A DNA stretch of 64,000 nucleotides from Clostridiaceae bacterium. Lineage in GTDB: Bacteria; Bacillota; Clostridia; DSM-8532. A model generated the notes under the pieces. The model saw only the letters and a program-made list of their open reading frames with translations, was not told the DNA's origin and did no database searches. The translations under genes were made by a program, and so were the position numbers. Location of the stretch: positions 1-64,000 of the forward strand of contig JAAYFU010000001.1 in the NCBI GenBank assembly GCA_012728095.1, given 5' to 3'. Every line of letters starts with the position of its first letter. Position 1 is the first letter of the stretch. Positions 19,269 through 29,500 of this stretch are shown one piece after another.

Positions 19269-19469
19269 GGCTTTCCCCCATGATTTTATCAAATATCAAT
19301 ATACTACAAACATTTAATAACGTGAACAAAAATTTTCCCACTTAAATCGACAAACGAAAAAACCCCCTGCCATCGATTTTCAATGATTCGTATTCCCTGT
19401 TAAAAATCCTTGATTTTGTCGCGGCGTCATCACTATCATATCAAAAATATCAGATTATGACTATAAAAA

Positions 19470-19499
19470 AACATGTACAGTCCTAATTCTGTACATGTT
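19470..19499 (-). terminator. Intrinsic terminator of the 19520-21148 gene pair
   Basis: On the minus strand AACATGTACAG...CTGTACATGTT forms an 11-bp stem followed by TTTTTTA, 20 bp after the stop at 19520. Confidence 0.85.
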
Positions 19500-19519
19500 A
19501 ACCATCCTTTAAACCGCTG

Positions 19520-20320
19520 CTATTGTTTATCATCAACCGGCAGTCCCAGGATTTCCGCCGCATTATTATACAATATATCTTTTCTTTCTGTTTCGCTTAA
19601 ATCAAGTTTATAAAAAACTTCAAGCTCTTCAGCCTGATAAACAATAGGATAATCGGTCCCAAATACAATTTTTTTCGTTCCGTGCTCTTTTATGAGCCTC
19701 ATGGCGAAATCAATATCCATGTATCTTATCGCGCTGGAGGTGTCCATATAAAGATTTCTGCCTACCAGGCATTCCATGGATTCCCGCCACTTACTGTGCC
19801 CTCCTAAGTGCGCAGCAATAATCGTTAGTCCCGGAAACTTGTCCAGCACATTCGCTATCCTGCGGGGAGAAGAGTTATCCAGTCTGGCATCCCCGCAATG
19901 GATAAGCACAGGCAGCCTGTTTTCAATTAAAGAATAAATCTTATACATTTTGGGATCGTCAGCATTAAAACCCTGAAAATCCGGATGCAGTTTAATCCCC
20001 TTTAGTTTTAAGGCTATAATGCGTTCAATTTCGTCTTCCGCATCTGCCATATCAGGATGGAGAGTCCCAAAACCAATCAGTTTTTCAGACGTATGGCTTG
20101 CAATCCAATCATTGATAGACTTTACCTGTGATGCTTTTGTCGCGGTGGAATGTATTACGATATGATCTATGCCGGATTTTTCGGCGCTTTTTACTAGATC
20201 CGGCAAAATCCCCTTGCCATGCATCGGGACTTTATAATGGTTTCCTATATGGTTTACAGCTTTTTCCGCAATTTCTTCCGGAAAAACATGGGCATGAAAA
20301 TCTATTATCTTACTTTTCAT
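19520..20320 (-). CDS. Amidohydrolase-2 family metal-dependent hydrolase
   Basis: Predicted TIM-barrel metallohydrolase or decarboxylase of the Amidohydro_2 family, 266 residues. Metal-ligand motifs: DFHAHVFP (HxH at the N-terminus), VLIHCGDARLDN, TIIAAHLGGHS and FGTDYPIV near the C-terminus. The substrate is unknown; families include isomerising hydrolases and decarboxylases of small acids. It is co-transcribed, 12 bp downstream of the isomerase-like gene, and followed by a terminator. GGAGAG precedes the ATG. Confidence 0.85.
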   Translation of the reverse strand: MKSKIIDFHAHVFPEEIAEKAVNHIGNHYKVPMHGKGILPDLVKSAEKSGIDHIVIHSTATKASQVKSINDWIASHTSEKLIGFGTLHPDMADAEDEIERIIALKLKGIKLHPDFQGFNADDPKMYKIYSLIENRLPVLIHCGDARLDNSSPRRIANVLDKFPGLTIIAAHLGGHSKWRESMECLVGRNLYMDTSSAIRYMDIDFAMRLIKEHGTKKIVFGTDYPIVYQAEELEVFYKLDLSETERKDILYNNAAEILGLPVDDKQ

Positions 20321-20332
20321 TTCTCTCCATCT

Positions 20333-21148
20333 CTAAATCTGTCTTATCAGGTAACTCATATAATGAATATAATGTGAGAATACTACTCCCGGTTCCTGAA
20401 GCTCAGGACACCAACGTTTTAGCCATTCAAGGGAAACATACCCTTTAAATCCGTTATTCTTCAGTTGTTTCAGACAGTCCAGAACAGGCACGTCACCGTA
20501 ACCGAGCATCCTGTAGGATACCTTGCCGTTTTCCATCACCGAGTCCTTAATATGGACATACTTGATAAACCCATCAAGATAATTGAGAGTAGTTTCAGGG
20601 GTTTCATTAAAGTATCTGTACGGATGGTGAATATCCCACAGTATACCTGTATTCGGGCGGTCAACTGCTTTAATAAACTCGGCCATAACCCTGGAATCTG
20701 CCATAACGCCGTTCGTTTCTATTAATGGTATTACGTTTTTATCTGCGGCATAATCGCATACCTTTTGATATTGAGTTTTAACAAAATCCAGGTCCCTTTC
20801 CTCGCCCGGAGCTCCGTCTTTGTCTCCTAAGACTCTTATATAAGGGGTCCCTATTCTCTGGGCAAGATCTATGTAGGCCTTTGCCTCGGATAATGCTTCA
20901 TCTTGTTTTTCCTTATCAAACAGGTATGCGCCGGAAGTGAGAATAGGAATTTCAATATCCAGTTTTTTCAAGGTCTCCAGAGTTTTTTCAATGTTTTCTC
21001 CCCTGAAAGGCTTACATTTGGGCGCGTATATTTCTGATTCAATACCCCTGATTTCAATTCCGTTAATTCCCAGGTCCTTACATGTAGCATAAATCTCTTC
21101 CCAGGACCAACCCGGGCAACCAAGCGTAGAAAATGCCAATTTGAACAT
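20333..21148 (-). CDS. Sugar phosphate isomerase/epimerase family protein (TIM barrel)
   Basis: Xylose-isomerase-like/AP-endonuclease-2 family barrel, about 271 residues. Typical features: FSTLGCPGWSWEE at the start, GINGIEIRG, a metal glutamate region PLIETNG, GILWDIHHPYRY, VHIKDS and the closing YVSLEW. Probably acts on a sugar or inositol-type substrate. AAAGG better suits the second ATG (21148) than the one at 21154. Paired with the hydrolase downstream, which hints at a small catabolic unit. Confidence 0.85.
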   Translation of the reverse strand: MFKLAFSTLGCPGWSWEEIYATCKDLGINGIEIRGIESEIYAPKCKPFRGENIEKTLETLKKLDIEIPILTSGAYLFDKEKQDEALSEAKAYIDLAQRIGTPYIRVLGDKDGAPGEERDLDFVKTQYQKVCDYAADKNVIPLIETNGVMADSRVMAEFIKAVDRPNTGILWDIHHPYRYFNETPETTLNYLDGFIKYVHIKDSVMENGKVSYRMLGYGDVPVLDCLKQLKNNGFKGYVSLEWLKRWCPELQEPGVVFSHYIHYMSYLIRQI

Positions 21149-21327
21149 AATCATCGTCCTTTCTATCCTTCCAACGGATGAGACTATTGTATAACGAAAA
21201 AAATATTTCCCAAATTACCAGACGGAAAACATCAATTCATGTCCCCGCTGTGATACTCTGCCACACGGCATCTTAAGAAAACACCTGATTTCTGTAACAG
21301 TCCATATCAATATAGTACCTCAAAGGC

Positions 21328-22992
21328 TCAGGCAGTTTCAATTGCTGCGTCATCTTTAAGGTTCAATTCCTCAATTGCCTGTTCCCTCATTTTATATTTT
21401 TGGATTTTACCGCTGGCTGTCATGGGAAAGCTGTCGGTAAACTTAACATATTTGGGAACTTTATGCCTGGCCATATGAGCTCTTACAAATTCCTTAATTT
21501 CGTCCTCTGTGGCAGTTTCTCCGTCTTTCAGTATAATCCAGGCCATGACTTCTTCGCCGTATTGTTTGCTGGGTACTCCTATTACCTGGACGTCCTTCAC
21601 TTTAGGATGCGTATATAAGAATTCTTCAATTTCTTTCGGATAGATGTTTTCCCCACCGCGGATGATCATATCCTTGATTCGGCCGGTAATTTTGAAATAG
21701 CCGTTTTCATCCACAGTAGCCAAATCCCCTGTATGAAGCCATCCGTCTTTATCAATGGCTTGGGCGGTTGCTTCCGGCATTTTATAATAGCCTTTCATTA
21801 TATGGTATCCCCTGGTAATGAATTCACCCGGTGTATTGGGCGGCAATTCCTCGCCTGTCACCGGATCAATAATCTTGGCTTCAACATGCGGGAAAACACG
21901 GCCCACAGTTGAAACGCGGATTTCAAGGCTGTCATCAGTGGTTGTCTGAGTACAGCCGGGAGAAGCCTCGGTCAGACCGTAGACAATGGTTATTTCCCTG
22001 GCTCCCATAACATTGGCAACGTCCTGCATAACCTTGATGGGACAGGGTGAACCTGCCATAATGCCGGTTCTTAATTTGGAAAATTTGAACTTCTTGAATT
22101 CCGGATGTTCCAGGATGGCTATAAACATGGTAGGAACACCGTGAACAGCGGTGCATTCTTCGTTCTGCAAGGCCTCCATTACTTTTAAGGGCTGGAAATA
22201 TTCCAGCGGAACCATGGCAGTTGCATGGGTAAGGCATGCTGTAACACCCAATACCAAACCGAAACAATGAAATAACGGCACCGGAATACACAGCTTATCC
22301 TCTTCAGTAAATTTCATCCTGTCACCGATGCTCTTTCCGTTATTAATAATGTTGAAATGGGTTAGCATAACGCCTTTTGGAAATCCCGTCGTACCGGAAG
22401 TGTATTGCATATTGATAACATCATGGGGATCCAGGCTTCTTTTTATCTTTTCATATTCCTCCTGGGGATACTCGTCTCCCATGGTGTAAAGGTCCTTGAA
22501 ATTGTACATTCCCGGATAATTTTTATCACCGATATATACAACATACTTTAAGAACGGCAGCATCGGGTTATTCAGTTCTCCGGGCTTGCTGTCCTTCAGG
22601 GTGGGACAAAGCTCGTTTATGATGTTTACATAATTTGAATCCTTGAAACCTTCAATCATAACCAGGCACTTGGAATCCGACTGGCGTAACAGGTATTCTA
22701 CCTCAAATATTTTGTAATTCGTGTTTACCGTAACTAGAACGGCACCGATTTTTGCTGTTGCAAACATGGTAATAAGCCATTCCGGATAATTGGTAGCCCA
22801 TATTGCGACATGGTCGTCCTTGGTAATACCCATTTTCAAAAAGCCCTTCGCGACACGGTCAACCTCATCGTTAAATTCCTTCCATGTTCTTTGATACGGC
22901 CTGTCTATGTACTTGATAGCCAGCCTGTCAGGGTATTTTCTTGCAACATCTTCAAGCAAATCTCCAAATGTGATGCTGATAAGTTCGCTCAT
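21328..22992 (-). CDS. AMP-forming acyl-CoA synthetase
   Basis: Member of the ANL superfamily: activates a carboxylic acid with ATP and transfers it to CoA. About 554 residues. The ATP P-loop is YTSGTTGFPKG at about 197-207, then YGLTEASPG, the hinge region WLHTGDLATVDENGYFKITGR and C-terminal catalytic lysine in TASGKIQKYKM. The sequence most resembles medium-chain or short/branched-chain acid ligases, but the acid cannot be read from it. The ATG at 22992 is chosen because GGAGGAGG lies 7 nt upstream; the ATG at 23010 would precede that site. Unusually it lies behind a T-box leader with a leucine specifier. Confidence 0.92.
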   Translation of the reverse strand: MSELISITFGDLLEDVARKYPDRLAIKYIDRPYQRTWKEFNDEVDRVAKGFLKMGITKDDHVAIWATNYPEWLITMFATAKIGAVLVTVNTNYKIFEVEYLLRQSDSKCLVMIEGFKDSNYVNIINELCPTLKDSKPGELNNPMLPFLKYVVYIGDKNYPGMYNFKDLYTMGDEYPQEEYEKIKRSLDPHDVINMQYTSGTTGFPKGVMLTHFNIINNGKSIGDRMKFTEEDKLCIPVPLFHCFGLVLGVTACLTHATAMVPLEYFQPLKVMEALQNEECTAVHGVPTMFIAILEHPEFKKFKFSKLRTGIMAGSPCPIKVMQDVANVMGAREITIVYGLTEASPGCTQTTTDDSLEIRVSTVGRVFPHVEAKIIDPVTGEELPPNTPGEFITRGYHIMKGYYKMPEATAQAIDKDGWLHTGDLATVDENGYFKITGRIKDMIIRGGENIYPKEIEEFLYTHPKVKDVQVIGVPSKQYGEEVMAWIILKDGETATEDEIKEFVRAHMARHKVPKYVKFTDSFPMTASGKIQKYKMREQAIEELNLKDDAAIETA

Positions 22993-23125
22993 AACACTAT
23001 CCTCCTCCAAATAAAATGATTATTACATTTGGTTGTCTGTATAAGCCGCAATTACAGCTGTATTTATCCGGATATTCTGTCTGCCTGGCAACATTCCCAA
23101 TATTGAACCGTATACATTTTGTGGT

Positions 23126-23417
23126 ATAAAAAAACCTTCATCTCTTTGTAAGAGACGAAGGTTATACTCCGCGGTACCACTCTAATTGACACATAAATGT
23201 GCCCACTCAACCGGCATCAATCAATGCCTGACAGTGTAACGGCTGTTTCCGTACCAACCTACAATAAGCCTTTGCTTACTTCAGCGGTCCGCTCCGGAGC
23301 GAGTTTCACGTACTTCAAAGTCTGCACTTTCACCAAACGGCAGCTCTCTGTAACTTTGAGAGGTATCGCTACTACTCTCCATCAATGCGTTTCATCTATC
23401 CAGTTTTTGATATATTT
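23126..23417 (-). promoter_or_regulatory. T-box leader, specifier CUC (Leu), upstream of the acyl-CoA synthetase
   Basis: On the minus strand the leader holds the Stem I words GAGAGTAGTA and CAGAGAGCTG...TTTGGTGAAAG, the specifier-loop region GTGAAACTCGCTCCGGAGC (specifier CTC at 23303-23301 when aligned to the T-box consensus), the T-box AGAGTGGTACCGCGG (23183-23169) and a terminator hairpin CTTCGTCTCT...AGAGATGAAGG with TTTTTTT (to 23126). Uncharged tRNA-Leu would bind the specifier and the T-box and allow read-through. The specifier assignment is by eye; ACT (Thr), one base over, is the alternative. Confidence 0.93.
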
Positions 23418-23423
23418 AACGAT

Positions 23424-23452
23424 ATTATATTCACCAATAAGTATATTGTCAA
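23424..23452 (-). promoter_or_regulatory. Sigma-A promoter of the T-box/acyl-CoA synthetase transcript
   Basis: On the minus strand: perfect TTGACA (23452-23447), a 17-bp spacer and perfect TATAAT (23429-23424). This places the start near 23417, giving a leader of about 290 nt to the terminator. Confidence 0.9.
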
Positions 23453-23749
23453 GTATAAAAAATGTGTTTATGTTTCGTTTTGTAATACATTGCTGCATAA
23501 TTTGCGTTTGGCGCATCTACTCTAACTTCATGCAGAAGGTTCTTTTCATGTTTAAACTTACATCCCCTTTGTGAAACCTGAACTTGTGTTATCTTTAGCA
23601 TATTCATATATAATATTCATTTATTAATCATTATTGGATCATTTATGAAAAAATTTTTCTTTTATGCTAACTAAAATTATACTAACGGCGCTCTATGTAT
23701 CTTTCCAATGTCAGAAATACTTTTCTCTACTTGACCATTTTAAATATTA

Positions 23750-25243
23750 TTAACCCGTATTTCCGCAATAAAAGATAAATTCTTCATTACCCAGAGTTAT
23801 ACGATCCCCGTTTTTTATCATGTTTTCCTTTATCGGTTCAACCCTTACACCATTTATCATGGTACCGTTCCTGGAATTCATGTCGCTGATGAAATAACCT
23901 TCTTCGGTTTTGGTTATTTCAGCATGCATCTTGCCTACGGCGGGATTTTTTATGCAATAGTCAACCTGTCCCTCAAGCCTTCCTAACATAAAAGGGAACT
24001 TTTTCATAGGAATAGTTTCAGTACTGTTACAGTTTAATCTTTTAAGATACGGAATATTCAAGCCGCCCATATTCAAAATAACAGTTCTGTCCTGTTCACT
24101 CGGGCTGTCTAAGTTATTGAAAAACGGTCTTGTTTCAGATGTACTTTTCCCTGATGCGAACAATATGCTCTGTGTACCGGATGAAGCCGAATCTCTTTCG
24201 ATCATCGGCACCGTTTCTTTTTTCACGTCCGTAATTTTGAATATTCCCCCATTTGCAAAAACCGGTTCGGAGAATTCCTTATTAACATACCGTCCGACTA
24301 TAAACGGTTCCTTCGTATCGGTTTTTTTCTCTATAATCTTTTCGATTTTCTTATCAGGAGTAAATAATTTAGAGTAAACAAGATAAATAACTGCCCCTGT
24401 TATTAAGACAAAACCGAATAACGAAAGAAGAGAGTCCGGATTACTGGGAGATAAAATACCCGACAGAATTAAGGCAATACAAAAAATGACCAGTGTGCCT
24501 ATTACCGAGAATAAAATAATGTACGATTTGGCAGGATAACATGATTTTTTTACCTGAACAGGCTCATTGACCTTTTGTATCTCTATCGGACACCAGGATA
24601 ATTGAGGACTAGCTGCGTTTTCAGGCAAATCCTTTATGGATCCGGCAATATTAATATGAACTTTGTTTATCCTGTCTATTTCATTTAAGTATTTCTTAAG
24701 CGAGATCTCCTGGAAATCCGGGTCTTTAAGTATTTCAATGAGTCTCTGTATAAAGTTGTCCGAAGGTTCGTCAAGGAACCGGATATCATTTATTATAACG
24801 TCCAAAAGAAATTCTTTTATAGCATTTGAACCATGATGTCTGTCCCTAGTGGGAAGATAAACATGCCTTAGTTCAAGAGTCTGGGGATCTACAAAAATAT
24901 ATGTACTGTCAAAGACAATCCCGCTGCTGTCAAGAAGATACCGCTCCATTACCGCCAGTAATTCAGTAATCTGCCTGATTATACAGATAAAATCCTTCCT
25001 GCTGAATTTTCGTCTTTCAAAAAGCTTTTTTACAGGGACAAGGGAAGTTATATCAAATTGCAGATGAGTTACACCGTTTATCCGGATTACATCACTTTTT
25101 AACAATCCTTTAATTTGATTTTTGGCCAGCATCTCCAATTGATAATTCACCAGTTGATCCTCATCCCTGAAAGTGTACACAAGCAAATTCTTTCCTGAGA
25201 TATTCTTGTAACTAATACTATATCCTTGTTCCTTGTTTTCCAT
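23750..25243 (-). CDS. FHA-domain membrane protein of the second Tad-like locus (DUF6382-like N-terminus)
   Basis: 497 residues. The first 190 or so form a soluble domain resembling DUF6382, often fused to FHA. Two membrane segments follow (about 245-265 and 272-292). A C-terminal FHA domain (about 410-495) has MLGRLEGQVDY, the SRNGT-type core MNSRNGTMING and NGDRITLGNEEF. FHA domains bind phosphothreonine, so this protein may tie the locus to Ser/Thr kinase signalling. It is the last gene of the operon, 15 bp after the preceding gene. AAGGAGA precedes the ATG. Confidence 0.88.
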   Translation of the reverse strand: MENKEQGYSISYKNISGKNLLVYTFRDEDQLVNYQLEMLAKNQIKGLLKSDVIRINGVTHLQFDITSLVPVKKLFERRKFSRKDFICIIRQITELLAVMERYLLDSSGIVFDSTYIFVDPQTLELRHVYLPTRDRHHGSNAIKEFLLDVIINDIRFLDEPSDNFIQRLIEILKDPDFQEISLKKYLNEIDRINKVHINIAGSIKDLPENAASPQLSWCPIEIQKVNEPVQVKKSCYPAKSYIILFSVIGTLVIFCIALILSGILSPSNPDSLLSLFGFVLITGAVIYLVYSKLFTPDKKIEKIIEKKTDTKEPFIVGRYVNKEFSEPVFANGGIFKITDVKKETVPMIERDSASSGTQSILFASGKSTSETRPFFNNLDSPSEQDRTVILNMGGLNIPYLKRLNCNSTETIPMKKFPFMLGRLEGQVDYCIKNPAVGKMHAEITKTEEGYFISDMNSRNGTMINGVRVEPIKENMIKNGDRITLGNEEFIFYCGNTG

Positions 25244-25258
25244 TTCGCTCTCTCCTTT

Positions 25259-26554
25259 TTATGAGGCTTTTTTCAGTTTTTCAGCCTGTTCGGCGGCTTC
25301 ATAATTGCCATAACCTTTCACAAGCCACACCTCAACGTTATATTTCTTTAATTCTTCCCTTGCTTTTTCATATTGTTCAATGACATATTGGCCTGAATTC
25401 TCAGGAATAACCATAATAACAATACGTTTTACTTCTTTTATATCCGCATCTTTCAGAAAATCTGGGGTTCCGAATTCCAACAACCTTTTGCCATGTTTCT
25501 TTATCTCGCTTTTTATGGCCGAAGGTTTTTCGCTGTACGTCTTCATAAACGGATTGAGAGTAAATACATCATAGTATTCTACCGTGGCTGTGGACTCATT
25601 ATATTTATAAGCATCAATAACCGGATACTTTATTGGTGTGGCTGTCGCATTAAGCTTTTCCACCTCAAGTTTTTCTATTTCAAGACCACGGTCCCAATAT
25701 CTTTTATCATTGTCCATCTTTGTCCAGACACTTGCGTTTTCTTTCTCTTCGACTTTTTCTTTACTTTTGACCGATTCGCCCCTTCCGCCTGTCCAGGCTA
25801 TTATCCTGACTCTGTTGGAAAGCCTGATATCGGGTACGAATGCAAACACCAAAGGAGCTTTTACGCTGTAACTTACTACAAGTTCCATGGACTCAGAATC
25901 TCCGAAAACGTTAGTTTGTGAAAAGTCCAGCCCGCTTAAACCACCCGTTATCCCTAAAGTTTTAGCAGGATCATCTTTGTTTGTTCCGACTCTTTTCTCC
26001 AACTCTTTTGCCAGGCTGCACCGGGCCATAAGACCCACCAGTTGATTGGTAATCTTATAGTTTAAGTCCCTTGCGAATACTGTAACCATTAGTTTAAGCT
26101 CGGCTTTCGGATCGGAAACTATATTTTGAATCACATTAATTGCTTCTGTTGACGCGTTGCTTAGATTATCCGCTTTTTCCAAAATTGCCGTAATGTTGTC
26201 CATGGAACCTGTCTGCGAACTATCACCGGTAACGGCCTCATTAAAGGCATTAAATGCATTTACCAAAAGCTCTCGTTGACCTGAAAGCGTGTTTTGCGCA
26301 TCATCCGCTGCTTCATTCAAAGCGTCCGAATAATCCTTCAACCCGGTAAAATGATAAAAATAGCTCATGTAACCATATCTTCGCCCTATCTCGGAAAGAG
26401 CTTCCTGCATTGTGTTATATACAAAAAATATCCGTATAATATAGGCAAAGGATAAAAAGACAATAAGAAAGAAAGGCAAAACAATTGCCGCTTCAATTGT
26501 AGAGCTTCCTTTTGCCACTTTATTTTCAGTTTTAATAGCCCTGGCTCCATTCAA
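25259..26554 (-). CDS. TadE/TadG-like pseudopilin with large extracellular domain
   Basis: 431 residues. The N-terminus has a TadE-like signal: AKGSSTIEAAIVLPFFLIVFL, i.e. Gly, then Glu a few residues on and one long hydrophobic helix. The remaining 380 residues are predicted outside the membrane and include charged and helical stretches; the last 120 look alpha/beta. It overlaps the previous gene by 23 bp and seems to start with TTG at 26554, with only a weak ribosome site, so the start is uncertain. Function beyond pseudopilin-like anchoring is unknown. Confidence 0.75.
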   Translation of the reverse strand: MNGARAIKTENKVAKGSSTIEAAIVLPFFLIVFLSFAYIIRIFFVYNTMQEALSEIGRRYGYMSYFYHFTGLKDYSDALNEAADDAQNTLSGQRELLVNAFNAFNEAVTGDSSQTGSMDNITAILEKADNLSNASTEAINVIQNIVSDPKAELKLMVTVFARDLNYKITNQLVGLMARCSLAKELEKRVGTNKDDPAKTLGITGGLSGLDFSQTNVFGDSESMELVVSYSVKAPLVFAFVPDIRLSNRVRIIAWTGGRGESVKSKEKVEEKENASVWTKMDNDKRYWDRGLEIEKLEVEKLNATATPIKYPVIDAYKYNESTATVEYYDVFTLNPFMKTYSEKPSAIKSEIKKHGKRLLEFGTPDFLKDADIKEVKRIVIMVIPENSGQYVIEQYEKAREELKKYNVEVWLVKGYGNYEAAEQAEKLKKAS

Positions 26555-29500
26555 CTGAAATCATCCCTGAATCACCATTTCTAAAAAGCCTTTCCGGAAT
26601 AAACCAGGGGGTAAAGTCCAGTTCGGCTTTTATAAAAATATATGTATTATACTTATCTATACAAATATCATGATTTTCAGCCGCTTCCTGCATGTTCAGC
26701 TGTATGAGGTCGGCGGTTCTCAATGCCTTTGTGTCGGCCGAAACGGCCAGTAACATGAGCCTTAAGTAATCCGTGTAATCCATCATTATCAATCTTCCGG
26801 TTATATTGTTTCTGCCGCTTTTTCCGGGAACCCCGAGGAACTTGTCAAGCTGCTCTCCGGCGGCATCAATACCCTTATTCAGTAAATCAGTTCCCATCTT
26901 GACAAGTTTATCCTCCAGGTTTTTATATTGCTCTGACTCAAATATGAATTTCCTCACTTCTTCTTTCAGCTCATTTTTAAACTTAATCAGTTTTTCGGGA
27001 GCATAAGCTTTCAGCTTATCGGAAACGCTTGATACGAGATTTCTGACTGCTGTTTCAAGGCTGGATGTAAAACTGTCCAGATCGCTGAAACTGATGTTGT
27101 TTATATACTCATTTACCGCGCTTTTAACAAGGTCTTTCATATCAGCGTCAACGCTGCTGTCAGGTTCCCCCACTAAATCATTCAGCCCCTTCTCGAAGGG
27201 TGCAAACGTCTGATCGATTTTGCCGTTTATAATGCCGGTTACAGTTTCCTGTACCGCCTCAGAAGCCTGCCCCACTGTATCCCTGATTTTTTCGGTTACA
27301 TAATTTCTGACATTTTTAGTCAGTATATCTTTTAATTTGCTTATGGCATTGTCGACCCCGAGATACCATGCGGATGAGGTTTTTATAAGCGGCACCGATT
27401 TCCCTTTAAGAAGAAAACTAGTATCGATATAGGATTCCATACCCGCCCAGCCAATAAGTATAAAATTCTGGACTACGGGAACGCCAAAGATTGTCCACCC
27501 TGATATTGCGGTAGCCAGCGACAATGCTAAAGCAACCTTGTCGGGATCGGTATACACATGAAGGAGATTGAATAAAAGGCGTATTGCAAAGATACTTCGT
27601 TTTACGCTTTCAACATTTGCTTTTTCCGAGCTATCCCCAAAAAGTATGTATTCCACTTCGGCTTGTTTCAGAAAAGTTTTGTCAAGAGGCCTTCCCCAGC
27701 CGATATCATGCTCGGGTCCGTCAGCCGTGGTTACACTTTTAAAAGCCGAAACAATATATTCATTCATATAAAGACTTTCAATTAGGCTCTCTGTTCCGTC
27801 TGCCACTACGTTTTTAATAATTTCAAGAAGCTTTTTAATTCTTTCTATTTCATAGTCAAAGAAATTCTTTTCTTTTTCGTTGACGGTGTCCAATCCCTGA
27901 ACAGGCTGTTCAAAGGGATTTTCATTAATCACGTTATTTATGCCCGACTCGGTAATTGCCCTGCTGATTTGAATTAATGCCTCCCTTGAACTTGTTGTTC
28001 CCTTTACTGAAGGAAGCGTAAGATATCTTTCGCCGATATTATCAAGGTTTCCGTCAATTCCGTCAGGAAGATCGGAGCTGTCTTCCTGGTTTGCCGCTTC
28101 ATTTGCGAATTCACTGATCCCTTGCCGAACTTCCTTCAATTCTTTTTCGTCATCGGTTTGTTTGTCTTCGGTCTCCTTACCCAGATACGTCGCATCGAAC
28201 CATTTCTTAAAAGCTTTTATTTCTATGGAGTTTGCCGCCGGCTCAAGATTGTAGGCAGGTATTTTATACAGGTCGCCCATTTTATCAATGGCTTTAATAC
28301 CTCTAATATTCCCTTTCAGGTCTCCAAAACCTGATCTGACATTGTTGTATTTGTTATAACCCTGATAATCCAAATTCATATTTTGAGGGTTTTTCTTTAT
28401 CTCAGCGGTTATATTTATCAGTTTTTCCATCTCGTCGGATACATTACATAAGACTAAATAAAAATCATTTATAGATTCGTACCAGGCTTCCAACTGCTTA
28501 AGGTTTAAAGTTAGCCTGTCCCTTACCTCAGTGAAGAAGTCCACCTTTATTGATTTCAATTGCACTTCGAGACTTCCTTTTACTGTATCAGAAACACTTC
28601 CTTCATATTCATCCGCGTCTTTTTTTAACGATTCGGACTCTTTTTCCAGCTGAGACAGTTTAGGAAGCATGGCATTCATCATTTCGATAACATCGGTGGT
28701 ATACGTTAAATGATCCCATACATGGTTCATTAATATGCTCAATTCACTTGTTGCCGCGTCATTACTAATTCTGGCCATATCAAGATTTGCGGCGGAATAA
28801 TCCAAACCCTCATCAATGGTCTTTTTATAGCCGGTTATTTTTTCTTCCAAAGGCTGAAATATCTTATAGGCAGCATTGTAGGATTCTGCAATCGAATCGT
28901 ACTCTACCTCCAACGCAACAATCTCCGAGTTAAGCGTTTCTATTCTCTTATTGTTTTTTGAATCGGAATCCTCGCCTTCTTTTTCAAAATCTTTTGCCGT
29001 TAATTGGGCCAAATCATTTCTTTTCTTTTCCAATTTGTCATACACATTATCAAGCTTGCGTCGTAAACTATCACAATTCTCTTTTGCTTTTATATAATCA
29101 TCATATATTGCTATATAACCTTCTCTTGCTTTTTTTATGGATTCTACAGGTTCGTAGGCCAAGGTTAAATAATCCATGGCGTATTGAAAGCTTTCCGTCA
29201 TGGTGTCAACAGTCCTGTCTTTCAGGGTTTTACCCGAGTCATCGGTAATATGGTTGAACTTAACCAGTTCAATATTAATCATGCAATATATGTTAACAAG
29301 GTCTTTTCTGATATCGTTCATTAGTTTATCAAGGGTCATTTTCCGCTCGATCATTTCCCCTTCTTTAATAAGTCCCATCATGACCTTGATTTTTTCATAG
29401 AATTCCTGGACTACCTGCACAGGAGCGCGATACTTCATAAACTCGGCAACCAGCTGCTGAAGAACAAATGGTTCGCTGTAATTGTAAAATGGAATTGCAT

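Noticed and set aside
21935-22291. 118-codon alternative frame inside the acyl-CoA synthetase gene
   Set aside because: It lies wholly within a well-supported gene in another frame and has no ribosome site.
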